Source: Irineochytrium annulatum
Lineage: Eukaryota; Chytridiomycota; Chytridiomycetes; Chytridiales; Chytridiaceae
DNA: 49,008 nucleotides
NCBI GenBank assembly: GCA_027600665.1
Contig: JADGJL010000066.1
Location: forward strand, 1 to 49,008
Direction: 5' to 3'
Notes under the pieces: generated by a model
Seen by the model: the letters and a program-made list of their open reading frames with translations, nothing else
Told to the model about the DNA's origin: nothing
Database searches by the model: none
Part shown: piece by piece, positions 1 through 10,746 of the stretch
Layout of the letters: each line of letters opens with the position of its first letter
Numbering within the stretch: the first letter of the stretch is position 1
Position numbers and translations under genes: made by a program

Positions 1-375
1 TCCCCCGGCACTCCCCGCCCCGCCTCTCGCTGCTGTCAGACGTGCAGCGGCACGGTGGCTCTGTCTCAGATTCTCACATTTTGGGTACGCAGAGAGCCAC
101 TATCGTACGAGCCCCACGGACCTCCCCGGACCGTCAGCTGGACCGACCGTCGACCTTGCCGTCGGGACTCTGATTTCGGTTCCTCCAAGGCCTCGGACGT
201 TTCTCCGTGATTCTCAGGACTATCGCGACTTTCCCGGCTCTCACAATCCACTCGGGCTCCCGTCCTTGCTGTCGGCTCGTCGCTCCACTGCCTCACCGAC
301 CTCGGCCACGCGTGTACGGAACCCGGTCCTCGTACTTCGGACCCTTGAGATTGCCGCAGAGCGACGCGCGCGAAG
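1..375. other. Intergenic, 5' flank of the CHY/RING gene
   Basis: GC-rich sequence upstream of the first gene. No convincing ORF with family similarity, tRNA or repeat was seen. It presumably holds the promoter and 5' UTR of the gene starting at 376, and perhaps the flank of a gene beyond the left edge. The open frames on both strands overlap the acidic-repeat start of that gene and look like composition artefacts. Confidence 0.5.
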
Positions 376-2300
376 ATGAACCTGCAATCGACCTTCCGGG
401 CCGCTGGCGGCGTCATGGTGCCGTCTGACACGGAGGACCACGACCGCAGCGTTGGGCGGGGAGCCGGCGGCGACCCGTACCTGCTGGAGGACTCGATCAT
501 GGATGAAGACCTGGACTCTGCCGGCATCGACGACGAGGAGGAGGACGAGGAGGGAGATGAGGAGGACGACTTGGAGGAGGACGAGGAGGAGGAGGACGAG
601 GATGGGGATGAGCAGATGGACCAGAAGGAGAAGGACGCGAAAATGCAACAGGCCCAGTCTGAGATGAGGAAGAGGATTGTCATGATTCAACAAGATACCA
701 AAATACCCGCGGCCGAGAAGGCCAAGAAGATTCAGGTGTGTAACTGAGGGGCCTTATCGCGTCGGTTGTCTGTCAATGTATCTAATTGGTGCCCTTGTTG
801 CCCTTTCAGGAATTGATGACAAGCTCGTGGTCCTCGAAGCAGAAGGCGCAAAGCAGCCGGGCGGCCCTCGCCGACAACAAGCTGCACGACAAGAGGCATG
901 ACTTTAACGTCGTACTGGAGTCGGATAAGGTGAAGACCTACCACGACAAGACGTCGGGCATCATCGGCTGCAAGCACTACCAGCGGGCGGCGAAGCTGCA
1001 GGCCCACTGCTGCGGGAAGTGGTACACGTGCCGGTTTTGCCACGATGAGGTGTCGGACCACAACATCATCCGGAATCTCACGACGACGATGATGTGTATG
1101 TACTGCAACTTTGTGCAGCCGGCGGGTCAGGACTGCATCAACCCGGACTGCCAGAAGCGGGTTTCGAAGTATTACTGCAAGGAGTGCAAGTTGTGGGACG
1201 ACGACCCGCGGAAAAACATTTACCACTGGTATGTATTGCATTATCTTGGTTCCGTATCCGATCAGGATTTCTGAACGTTTGTGTGATGCAGCTACGATTG
1301 CGGGATCTGCCGTATTGGTAAAGGTCTGGGTTTGGATTACTTCCACTGCAAGAAGTGCAACGTCTGCATGGCGATCAGCTTGAAGGGGAGGCATAAGTGC
1401 ATTGAGCGGAATCTGGAGTCGGACTGCCCGATTTGCGGGGAGTACATGTTCACATCAACAACGACTGTGATCTTCATGGTGCGTACTGAAAAACTGCGTG
1501 AAGTTGGGAGGTTTATGTTGCTAAAACGTTTACCACAGCCCTGCGGTCATTGCATCCACTACAAATGCCACCAGGAGTACATCCAGACCTCCTACCAGTG
1601 CCCGACCTGCTTCAAGTCCCTCGCGAACATGTCCGAGTACTTCAAGCGCATCGACGCCATGCTGGCCCAGCACCAAATGCCGCCCGAGTACGCCAACACC
1701 CAATCCTTCATCTACTGCAATGACTGCGAGAAGAAGTCGTACGCCAAGTTCCACTTCCTCTACCACAAGTGCGCCCACTGCAAGGGCTACAACTCTAAGG
1801 TCCTCCACACGCTCGAGTTCAAGGACGGGAAGGCGCCCGACGCGCCAGATGCGATCGATGTGGCCGTAAAGCCGGATCAGCAGGTCGTCGCCGCGAGCTC
1901 GCACACGCACGTGGGCCACTCCCACGGGCATGACCACTCGCACGGACACGACCACTCACACGACCATCACCACCACCACCACTCGCACGACCACTCCCAC
2001 CAGCACGACCACTCGCACGACCACTCCCACGACCACTCCCACCAGCACGGCCACTCGCACGCGCACGCGTCGGGGACGTCGACGCCGAGCGGGCTCCAGT
2101 TCCTGAGCGGGAGCCAGCACCAGCTCCTGCCGCCGTCGAATGCATCGAGCCAGCAGCAGCAGCTGCAGAGGGCGTCGTCTTCGTCCTCGGGGGTTTTCGG
2201 GGCGCCGAGTGGGGCCGGCGAGGGGGCCAACGGCGCACACACGACGCAGGGGAGCTTCTCGAGGTTGGGTTCGTTTGGGTCCCTGCACCAACAGCACTGA
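376..2300 (+). CDS. CHY zinc-finger and RING-finger E3 ubiquitin ligase (RCHY1/PIRH2-like) with His-rich tail
   Basis: Exons 376-735, 810-1228, 1292-1478 and 1539-2300 join in frame to 575 aa. Residues ~45-95 are very acidic. A CHY-type zinc finger starts near C174 (G-I-I-G-C-K-H-Y) and is followed by CTCHY-type Cys/His pairs. A RING finger spans about C305-C346 (CPIC...PCGHCIHYKC...CPTC), and its middle is interrupted by the third intron. A zinc-ribbon (YCNDC...HKCAHC) lies near 380-410. This domain order is that of RCHY1/PIRH2 and its plant and fungal relatives, which are E2-dependent ubiquitin ligases. Odd features are the acidic N-terminus and the C-terminal tail (~450-520) made of His-Asp-His-Ser/Gly units, which could bind Zn or other metals. 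The family call is strong; substrates are unknown. Confidence 0.92.
1896..2072 (+). repeat. His-rich tandem repeat in the RING protein tail
   Basis: The coding sequence holds tandem 6-9 nt units such as cac-gac-cac-tcc, giving runs of H-D-H-S and H-S-H-G, with a six-histidine run in the middle. The nucleotide units are near-identical, so this tract can expand or contract by slippage. Histidine runs of this type are typical of metal-binding loops. Confidence 0.85.
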
Positions 2301-2900
2301 GTCCGGTGGGCAGCGGATTGTGGGAGTCGGGATCGATAGGATCGATTTTGCCGGGTTACTGCATGCAATCTGAGACTTTTTGGACTTTATCTTAAACATA
2401 GACGTACAAGTTACTTTCACTCTTCTCTATTATTAAACTTCATTCCTGGCGTGGGGTTCCTAAAACGAAGTTCACTGCTACTGGTTGCGTAATCTTTTTT
2501 AGTTTCTTTGTTTTTCTTTTTATCCGAACACTTGCACCAACACACACACCTCACACACGCTACTTTTAACTATATCTTGCTTTTGCAAAATTTTCTCACT
2601 TTTTCCGTTTGCTTAATTTTCTTTTTTTGTCTTACTCAGCGTTGGCGATCACTTAAACTTAGATTGGGACAGTAAACTTTTAACACTCTGATGATAATCT
2701 TTTTTAAAAATCTGCATATCACATAGTAAACAATTAAAAAAAGAACATGGTATCGAACTCTTGAAGTATGTGCTTTGTATTATATTGAAGTGTTCTTACA
2801 GGTGCAAGAAGAATGAGATGTCTTCAAATCAACCCCTTCTCAACATCGAATGCAACATGTTCATAAACAACAAGTTCATAAACAAAAGCAAAACAACAAG
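2301..2900. other. Convergent intergenic region, AT-rich
   Basis: This is the 3' flank of both neighbouring genes, which face each other. It is AT-rich with poly(T) and poly(A) runs, as expected for terminator and polyadenylation sequence. I see no gene or structured repeat in it. Confidence 0.55.
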
Positions 2901-5298
2901 TTAACCGTTTCGGCGATTCTTCACCCCCGCAACCATCCACCCTTCCGCCGCCTGCACGACAGCCTTCGTCTTCTGCGAAGGGCAGCAACCCGTCTCCTCG
3001 CACGTCTCCATGCATCTCAACAGGCACGCCGACAGCCTTTGCTCCTCTTCCGCCGCTCCCACCGTAATTTCCGATCCTCCGACGGCCCGAACCGGCGACG
3101 CGGGCTTCGGCACGACGAATTCGGGCTGTACGGTTGTGGAGTGGACGCCGTAAGCGTGCAAGAGTCTCTTAACAGACCCCGCGATCTCCATATAGGATGG
3201 CGGCGGGTCGACGACCTCGACTCCGTCCGGGCCCGCGCGGGTGTAGGCGGACTTTTCGTGGGGTTCCGAGACGAGGATGTGGACAGACGCGATCGACTTC
3301 GAGTCCGAGAGACCCCAGACGTGGAGCTCGTGCACATCGAGAACCTGGTATTCACCAGTTAGCATTCAGTAAGGAAATTTGGAAACGAGGACGACGTACA
3401 CCAGGAAGCTTGTTGATTTCCGACCGCACTTGATCGATCGGGATCGACGCAGGCACACCCTGAAGCAGAATGAACGCCGCACTCCGAATAAGGGGGATGG
3501 TGGACGAGAGGATGATGCAGGTGATAATGAGCGAAATCAAAGGATCCATGTAGAACCTCCAATCCTCATGAACAAACATGACAATCAAGGCCGAGATGAT
3601 GACGCCGACGCTGCCGAGCGCGTCGCCAAGGACGTGGAGGAAGACGGCGTTCATATTCATGTCCCTCTGCCTCTTCTTGTGCTTTCCATCGTGATCGTCA
3701 TTATGGTCATCATCGTCGCCGTGCGCGTGGCTATGGCCTCCATGCCCGTGTCCGTGACCGTCGTCCTCTTCATGCACATCCTCGATCTGGACCATGATGG
3801 CGCCGGCTTTCCCGCCCGATTCGCCGCCGTGCGAATGGCCGTGACCTGTCTCCACGTCCCCATGTCCATGGCCATGCCCGTGCCCGTGTCCGTGCCCATC
3901 GTCATGCTCGTCCTCATCCTCCCCATGTCCATGCCCATGTCCGTGCCCATGCCCATGTCCATGTCCCTCCTCGACCGGCTCAGTCGTGATAACCCCATGA
4001 ATGACCTTCCCGGACGTCGTCCTCGACCGCGCACCATTCGATGGAATCCTCCGAGGCGGCGACGCGCTCCCAATCGCCCCACCCTTCACCGACGACGCCG
4101 ACGAATGCTCGTGTGAGGTCGACAGCCCATCCCCGCTATGCGACCTCTGCCGCTTGCTGCCCATCTCCTCCGCCTGTGCGATGATGACGGCGCGAGTCTG
4201 CGCCGCAAGCATGAGCGAGGGCTCCGGCAGGGAATCCGTCGACGACCGCGAGCGACGGTCCCCCGCGTTGGCAACGTTGGAGGTGTCGATCGACATGGGC
4301 TGCATGTTGGTCGACTGCACCTTGCCCTTCGCCTTCGACTTTGTAAAGCCCCCGTGCGAGTGGCCGTGGCCCCCCGAGCCGCCGTGCGAGTGTCCATGGG
4401 CTGCGTCTATTGCCAAAGATAAAAAAAATATGGGTTAGAACCACCAACACACTGTTCAATGCAACATACCTTGAAACATTAACATGCCGAAGACCTATTG
4501 AATCAATGACAAGGTTAACAAAGCTCCCAAAGCGACGAAGAAAGACCGGCTACATACATTCATTGTAAGGCCAACGACACCGACAATTAGCACAAGCAAG
4601 GGATTGTCGATATCTGCGTAAAAACATTAGCTAAACAAAAGAAGGCATCGGGATCAAGACACTCACGGACAGGGCTAATGAGCCTCTGGATGGCCTCGAT
4701 GAGAATGGTGAAGCACAGCGCCAGCAAGAAGACGCCGTTCGTCAGGGCTCCCAGAATTTCAGCCCGCTGCCACCCGTACGAATACTGAGGCGAGAACTCG
4801 GTCCTGCTCGACAGCTGCCGGGCGCATGCTTTCGTCAGTCCCGCAGCTAAACCGGACAAAGCACCCACGACGTACCCGAATGGCGTACCAGGCAATGAAG
4901 AGCGTCAGCACGTCGCTGAGCATGTGGAACGAATCGGACACAAGAGCGATGGAGCCAGAGACATATCCGGCGATAAGCTCCAGTAAGAAAAGGCAGCAAG
5001 TCGATATGCCGAGGACGATGAGCTTTCCATTCTTGCCCATCGTGAACCTCTTCTTGCTCTTGATCTTGGCCGGGGCGTCGACGGTCTTCGAGGAAGGCAT
5101 CGCCGGCGGTGTGGAGAGGAGCGAGGGCGGTGACGTCGGTTCCGCTGCTTTTGGTCTGTTTTCAACGAGTGGCTTGTGGGGCGAGCTGGCCATACCATTC
5201 TTTCGCCCCGTGCTAAAAGCCCTCAGACCCATGTATGATGGGTTAGATGCGTTGGAATGAGTCTTGAGCTGTAAATGCAACATCCGTCGCCTTACCAT
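2901..5298 (-). CDS. ZRC1: CDF-family zinc transporter, ZRC1/COT1 (SLC30) type
   Basis: Exons (in gene order) 5298-4876, 4814-4667, 4613-4558, 4494-4470, 4406-3400 and 3344-2901 give 700 aa. It exports Zn2+ from the cytosol, in fungi usually into the vacuole, by proton antiport. Six membrane segments are visible. TM2 carries H125-x3-D129 (HMLSD) and TM5 carries H475-x3-D479 (HVLGD), the zinc-selective HxxxD pair. The loop between TM4 and TM5 is about 240 residues and full of GHGHGH/HSHGG units, much longer than usual. A cytosolic domain with VHELHVW follows TM6. Exon 4 is only 25 nt. The start is uncertain: ATGs at 5298, 5232 and 5193 are all in frame, and an intron could begin just after the 5298 ATG (gtaagg). 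The core family call is firm. Confidence 0.9.
3640..3975 (-). repeat. Gly-His repeat tract in the transporter loop
   Basis: Repeated 6-nt units (ggc-cat/ggg-cac) encode several GHGHGH runs separated by acidic DDDDH and EDEDEHDDG stretches. This is the metal-binding cytosolic loop of the CDF transporter. Its repetitive DNA makes length variation between strains likely. Confidence 0.85.
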
Positions 5299-6000
5299 TG
5301 ATCGCGCCTACTCCCGTTGCCTCTGAAAAACATCACGACGAAGGCAATTGTTTTAGATACCACAGAGCTTCGGCGCTGCCAGTCCACACCGCGGTGGCAA
5401 GCAGGCCCTGCCTCCGCAGGTTCGGTTATGAGCGAAATTCGTCCCTCGAGCCTGCAGCTACGAGCATCATCGTTTCGCACCTACCGGCCCGCAATGTCGC
5501 CTCTTCCAATGCTAGACTGCACCGCCCTCCGCCCGTTCTTCCCGCTCTTGACCGCGTTGAACTCGTTGCGGGGCGCGTCATCTGAATGACGGGCCGGCTT
5601 CCTCGCCATCCCTGCTATCACCCCGGCCGTCCCCTTCCATCATCACACACTGCCTTCCGCTCCCCCATCGCGTTCACTTTGCAACCCCCATTCCAAGTCT
5701 TCTTCATCACGGCGATTCAACATCTCGCTCACGCGTGAGGCGATTATCTCGTTATTGATAGCTCCGGTGTCTTGTCAGGACTCTCGGCAGTAGAAGGTCC
5801 AGATGATAATGTAATGCTAGCGCAATAGTGGGGCGGCCGCGAGACCCTCCTTCCCCTCCTTCCCCCCTCAACGCCCCGCTTCTCCTTCTTCTCAGCGCAT
5901 CATGCTTATCCTACATTCGCTTGGGACTACCCACGTCATCGTAAATAACGCACTGACCTTCGTGCCACCAACTCACCAACTTGTCGAAAAAGCAGTCGAG
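5299..6000. promoter_or_regulatory. Divergent promoter region, CDF transporter / J-domain protein
   Basis: About 700 bp lie between two genes transcribed away from each other. The right half is pyrimidine-rich (near 5835-5895). No TATA box or known operator can be named with confidence. An in-frame ATG at 5902 could extend the J-domain protein by 33 residues. Short frames near 5292-5589 on both strands show no family signature. Confidence 0.4.
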
Positions 6001-7864
6001 ATGGAGTCGCCGTTGCCGGCCTCGAAGGCTCCCATCATCCAGTCGCGACGTCCTCGTCCGTCTGCGACTTCCAAATGCACCAATTGCGGCGTAATGATGG
6101 AGTTCTCGCTGCCGTCCCCGGCGGACAAGGCCGACGTCATCCACGTCCAATGCTTCAGCTGCCTGACCATCTCCCCCATCACCGTATCCTCCCTGTCACC
6201 GAATCCACCGCCGGCATCTGCATCAACGTCCCAGCCTGCATCCGCGTCGTCTTCGTCCGCGAACTCGAAGACGCCGCCGAATGATCAGAAGCAGCAGCAG
6301 CAGCAGCAGAACCAGAAGAAGAGGGCGGGCAACGGGAAGCCGTTCATGGGCATGGGCGGCAAGATGGGATCAGGTGAATATCTCTTTGTGTGGATGTAGT
6401 TGATTCTGCATGCATGTTGCGGATTTGGAGTTCGTTGGCCTTCAACGGGACTTGTGTGGTTAACTCTGGATGCTTTTTCCTACAGACGATAACCCGGCGG
6501 ATAGCGAGTATTATGATTTGTTGCAGGTGGACGTGAAGGCTACGCCGGCGCAGATCAAGAAGGCTTATTACCTGCTTGCGATGAAGTTTCATCCTGATAA
6601 GAACAGGGACGATCCGCAGGCGGAGGAAAAGTTCAAGAAGATATCGGAGGCGTACCAAGGTACTGTCACTGCGAACAAATAGTTCTGCTTCGCTTTTCCC
6701 TACCTGCATGGTGCTCACGCGTGATCCTTAGTCCTATCGGACCCTGCCAGAAGAAGCGCTTACAACGTCTACGGGAAGGGCCAGAACGGAAACGGCTCTG
6801 ATTCAGTCTTTGTTGATCCCGAGGAGTTCTTTAAGCAGCAGTTCGGCGGGGACAAGTTTACCGATATCATTGGCGAAATCTCCATCGCCAAGGACTTCAA
6901 AGACGCGATGAACATGATGACGAAGGAGGATGGCGGGGCGAACGCCGGCGAGGGTGGCTCCGACGCCGCCGCCGCCGCCGCCGCCGGCATGATTGGGTCG
7001 GAAGACCGGCTGGAGATCCGGCAGGCGAGGATCTCGACTTTGGAGGCGAAGCTCATCGACAAGCTCTCACTCTTCACCGACGCCTTCCCCGTCCCCGATC
7101 CGAGCCCGGAGAAGCAGCCCGTGGGGTCCACGTACGAGCAGCTCGCGACGGAGGCCCTCGAGTCCTTCAAGACGTTCGTTTCCCTCGAAGCCGACCAGCT
7201 CCGGCTCGAGTCGTACGGCGTCGAGCTCCTCCACGCCATCGGGTTCACCTACTCGCTTAAGGCGTCCCAGTTCGCCGCCAAGGTCGACGCGGAGGAAGGG
7301 CCGGTGTTGAAGCGCGCTTGGGGTTTGGGATCGAGGTGGTACGGCGTTATGAGGGAGAAGGCGCATATTGTCGGGGAGACGGTCGGGACGTTCAAGACGG
7401 CCATCGATCTGCAGACGTCGTTCGCGAAGCTCCAGGAGATGGAGAAGAAGAAGGAGGGGAAGCGGAAGGACCCGTTGGCGAATGGGTCGGCGGAGGGCGG
7501 GGAGGCTGGCGGGCCTAGTGGCGCCGGGGGTGCGACGAATGGGTCGCCCGGGGCTGCGACGAACGGGAGGGCGAAGGACGCGACGAGCGAGGATCATGAG
7601 GAGTATGAGCCCACGCAGGAGGAGAGGGAGCTGAGGCAGAGGCTCGAGGCGGAGGCGGCCATGAAGGGGCTTGAGGCTCTGTGGAGGGGGTCGAAGTTGG
7701 AGGTCGAGTCCGTGCTGCGTGAGGTCTGCGACCGGGTATTGGGCGATGAAAAGATCACCCGGGAGATGAGGAGGCGGAGGATCGAGGCGCTGAGGGTTTT
7801 GGGGGCCGTTTATGAAAGCGCCAAGCCAATGGAGGGGAACGACTCGTCGAAGGGGAAGAAATAG
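6001..7864 (+). CDS. J-domain (DnaJ/Hsp40) co-chaperone with N-terminal zinc ribbon and DnaJ-X-type C-terminus
   Basis: Exons 6001-6373, 6486-6659 and 6732-7864 give 559 aa. The N-terminus has two CxxC pairs (C26/C29 and C51/C54), a zinc ribbon of the kind seen in LSD1-like fingers. Low-complexity Ser/Pro/Gln sequence with a CAG-encoded Gln run follows. The J domain begins near 130 (YYDLLQV) with the Hsp70-activating H160-P161-D162. The remaining ~300 residues are helical and match the layout of the fungal CAJ1/DJP1 group (J domain plus X domain), which act in the cytosol, including in peroxisomal import (DJP1). Ala and Gly/Asn-Gly tracts interrupt this region. The start at 6001 is chosen because the zinc ribbon follows closely; 5902 is an in-frame alternative. 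Partner and pathway are not shown by sequence. Confidence 0.88.
6292..6309 (+). repeat. CAG trinucleotide repeat (poly-Gln)
   Basis: Six uninterrupted CAG codons encode a glutamine run between the zinc ribbon and the J domain. A GCC repeat encoding alanines sits further on, at about 6967-6987. Both are simple repeats that are prone to length change. Confidence 0.85.
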
Positions 7865-7956
7865 CTGCATTTAGTGTGTTTATGCGTAACGCAGTTTGAT
7901 GTATTACTTTATTTGAGTATGCAACCTATCAACACAGTTCATTAAATTCCCCGAAG

Positions 7957-8465
7957 TCAGTACAATGCGCTTTTTTTTGTCGCTCGTATTGTGATCCGGT
8001 TATCCGGTGGATTAGGCTTCGGGATGTTTGCGATTTTTGGTTGATGTGGCCGCGCTTCCAGGCTAACTTTCCTCGCCACTGACTGCATCCGCTCGAAAGT
8101 CAGCTTATCAAGTCCACTGGGCATGTTGATGTCTTTAAAGTAATCGCGAAGCGAATGCGATTGATGCAGGTGGTCCTTCTTGACATTCGGGTCGACATAC
8201 GGTGTGAGCTGCATCGAAATGAAGTCAGCCACTACGCGCCAATAATCAAGACGTCACCTTGAAGTTCGAGAGATCAGGAACCATAAAGATTCGCTTCTTT
8301 TCCGGCATGACGATATATCTCCCTTAACCTCCATTAGTATTTTATGTCCGAATAACGCTCACCGTTCAGCGCCCATTTCCCCATACTCCCGGACCCGGTC
8401 CCCTTGATCCAGTTCTTGTTGCCATGCTTCGCGCTGAAGTTCCCCGTCACGCCGGTATGCCGCAT
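7957..8465 (-). CDS. MRPL27: Mitochondrial large-subunit ribosomal protein mL41 (MRPL27)
   Basis: Exons 8465-8363, 8322-8258 and 8208-7957 give 139 aa. The N-terminal part has the mL41 signature: KNWIKGTGSGSMGKW, then a glycine-arginine strand (NGRYIV) and the VPDLSNFKLTPYV segment that follows in this family. Both introns fall inside this conserved block and splice cleanly. The protein is part of the mitochondrial 54S/39S large ribosomal subunit. The start at 8465 gives a short basic leader (MRHTGVTG), as in other fungal homologues that begin Met-Arg. The C-terminal ~90 residues are basic and less conserved. It is divergent from cytochrome c with 378 bp between the starts. Confidence 0.9.
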
Positions 8466-8843
8466 TTTGGAAGGTCGGTGATAGAGACGGTCAAGATAAA
8501 GACCGTTCAACTGAAGTCGACAATTCGAGGCTTGCTGCTCTTTTCTCACCTCGATCGTGTCTCATCCTTCACAACCTATCAAATGACCATCCCTGCCGGT
8601 GATTATCGTTGGCACCTTTTTGTAGTGGGGAGGTCGCGTGGGATTTCGGGGGCAGCAGCCTGTCTGCTGAAGGCGATGCTATTGTGGCGCGTAGTGTGGA
8701 GGACCGACGCGTGATGTGCCCAAAGAGGCGATGGCCGTAGGCCTTCATTGCCGAGATCACGACGTTCTTCGCCGTGGATCGAGGGTTCCATAAACGAAGG
8801 CCGGTCGGCGCTCGCGTTCGTATCGCCATTGACACTGTTGCTG
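8466..8843. promoter_or_regulatory. Divergent promoter shared by mL41 and cytochrome c
   Basis: 378 bp separate the start codons of two nuclear genes for mitochondrial proteins. Such a head-to-head arrangement allows joint control of mitochondrial biogenesis. I could not assign a specific factor site by eye. The open frames crossing this region lack any family signature. Confidence 0.45.
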
Positions 8844-9428
8844 ATGTCGTTTGCGCCAGGTGACGCCACGAACGGAGCCAAGCTCTTTAAGACGCGATGC
8901 GCGCAATGTAAGATTCCTTACAATTCTGTATCTCCGTCGTGGTTTTAATCGGTTGTATTTAGGCCACGTCGTTGAGAAGGTGCGCTTTTTAATTTCTTTA
9001 AACTTGCTGAGGGTAACTGGATCTGACGACGATCCGCGTCATTGTCATTACCTGTAGGGTGCCGCGCATAAGGTCGGCCCTAATCTAAACGGTCTCTTCA
9101 ACCGTGTGTCGGGTACGGCCTCGGGCTTCTCATACTCGGCCGCCATGCAAAAGAAACAGGTGCACTGGAATGAAGATGAGGTGAGAGAATGACATAAGAA
9201 AATTTGGAAACGAGAATTTTAACGCCATCAACTTATAGATGTTCATCTATTTGGAGAACCCGAAGAAGTATGGTAAGTTTGGCGGTCACTGCTGTCCGCA
9301 ATGTTATGGACGTTGACCTAATTTGATACTCTAATTTAGTTCCTGGGACGAAAATGGTGTTCGCCGGCTTCAAGAAGCCGCAGGAGAGAGCTGACGTCAT
9401 TGCCTACCTTAAGCAGGCTACGGCTTAG
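8844..9428 (+). CDS. CYC1: Cytochrome c
   Basis: Exons 8844-8907, 8963-8979, 9058-9180, 9239-9272 and 9340-9428 give 108 aa, the normal length. It is the soluble electron carrier between complexes III and IV in the intermembrane space and can signal in cell death. The haem-binding CAQCH is C19-x-x-C22-H23, the axial methionine is M85 in PGTKMVF, and the conserved [10 protein letters not shown] block is intact. The first intron falls inside the second haem cysteine codon (C22), and exon 2 is only 17 nt. The ATG at 8844 gives the usual short MSFAPGD start, so an in-frame upstream extension was rejected. It has no presequence, as expected for cytochrome c. Confidence 0.97.
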
Positions 9429-10311
9429 GCGCTTTAGCTTCACCACTGTTGGGAATGCGCATCCGTAGGGAAGGCTACAGAGCGCGATCGCGCAACCTCA
9501 CCTCCCACCTTTTGCCCCACTCCCTCCATACATCCCAGGCCTTCCTGGTTCACCCCGCTATATCGACGCCGCTGTTGCGAAATTAATACTTGCTGCTACA
9601 TCCACGTTCTACGTCCAAAACTACTGCTGCGCAATTTAACATTCCCCCTAGCTGTTGCTCCTCTTCCAGATACAAGGCTTATCGGCTGTTATATCTCCGC
9701 CAACACACACTTGACAACCTCTCGAAGGTAGGTGCGCGCGTTGTGAATGCATGCACCATCAGTGCAGACTCAAACAGCTCCAACCAAGTATTCATCTCAC
9801 TTGATGCACTGACATACGTTATCTCTCCCTTTGTAGCTAGTATACCCCCTCTGCTCCGCTTGCTCCCTTCTCGCCATGCTCCATTTGTTCTAAATGACTA
9901 CCTCCGCTACACAACACCAACGGATATAGGATTGAAGACATCCAAAGCGGGGACAGAAAACCACCGCCACGGTACTTTGAATATCCCTATAAAGTTTCCT
10001 CTTCGCCTCATTCTCGGAAGGGGACGTCTATCGACGGCCCCTGGGTAAGAGGATGGCGTTCAAATGATGTCCATCAGGATCTTTAAGGTCATAAGTGACG
10101 TCGCTCCCGCCTCAAACGCTGATGACGCGTCTGCGTAGTCAGGGCACGAGTGAGGGACGATGGCGCCTATCGGGCTCCTTGTCCACATCCACCTTACAAC
10201 GCAAACACTCCTCCACTTCTACTAGCGCTCAACAATGAGGAAGGAGCAGAAGAAAAACTTTGACACGTTTTGGTGACGTTCCAACCCAGTCCTTGACCAA
10301 TTTTGTCGAGA

Positions 10312-10746
10312 GAAAGCATTTTATAATACGACGCACTTCACGAATCCTTTCGGGGACGAGTGCAGGATGACGTTGGCTTCACCAGCTTTTTTCCAATCAG
10401 CGTAATGAAAAAAAAAAAAAAAAAAAAACCCCAAAATCCCGATGGTGAAAAAATTAAGAACCAAAACAAGCTGTTACGAAATTTAGATTAAAGCAAAAAC
10501 CAAATTAAAAAACAATAAACAAAANNNNNNNNNNCAAATCATTTTTTAATACCCCCCACTTCCCCATTCCTTTTTTGGCCTCTTGCCGTTTTCCGTTTGC
10601 TTCCCCCCCTTTTTTCCCATCTCGGTTTTTAAAAAAAAAAAAAAAAAAAATCCCGCAAATCGCGATGCTGAGCAACTTTAGGACCAGATCAAGCTGTTTC
10701 GCTCTTTCTCTTTCATCGATAACCCACTTTCTCTCGCATTAACAGC
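10312..10746. repeat. Imperfect 213-bp duplication around the gap, probable assembly artefact
   Basis: 10312-10524 and 10535-10746 align over their whole length without large indels. Shared landmarks are a catttt-TT/AT-aatac segment, a gcttc...ttttttcc segment, the poly(A) tract (21 and 20 A) and caagctgtt-t/a-cg. In the left copy the part after poly(A) is shifted towards A. In the right copy the part before poly(A) is shifted towards C/T. Each copy therefore looks accurate only on its outer side, as if two contig ends that overlap were left unmerged. Confidence 0.75.
10525..10534. other. Assembly gap (10 N)
   Basis: Ten undetermined bases. The duplicated flanks suggest that the true gap length is negative, meaning the contig ends overlap. 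Confidence 0.98.

Noticed and set aside
3379..4116. 245-codon Met/Pro/Val-rich frame on the + strand
   Set aside because: Complement of the Gly-His repeat in the zinc transporter.
8748..8843. N-terminal extension of cytochrome c from an upstream in-frame codon
   Set aside because: Cytochrome c of fungi starts a few residues before the GD-x-x-x-G-x-x-LF block; the ATG at 8844 fits and the extension shows no conservation pattern.
9590..10048. 152-codon frame on the + strand in the gene-free region
   Set aside because: It begins with TTG rather than ATG and shows no family signature or splice-supported extension.
10408..10650. Two poly(A) tracts that could be the tails of retroelements or processed copies
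   Set aside because: Both tracts lie in equivalent positions of the duplicated gap flanks, so they are probably one locus seen twice; no reverse transcriptase or target-site duplication was found.
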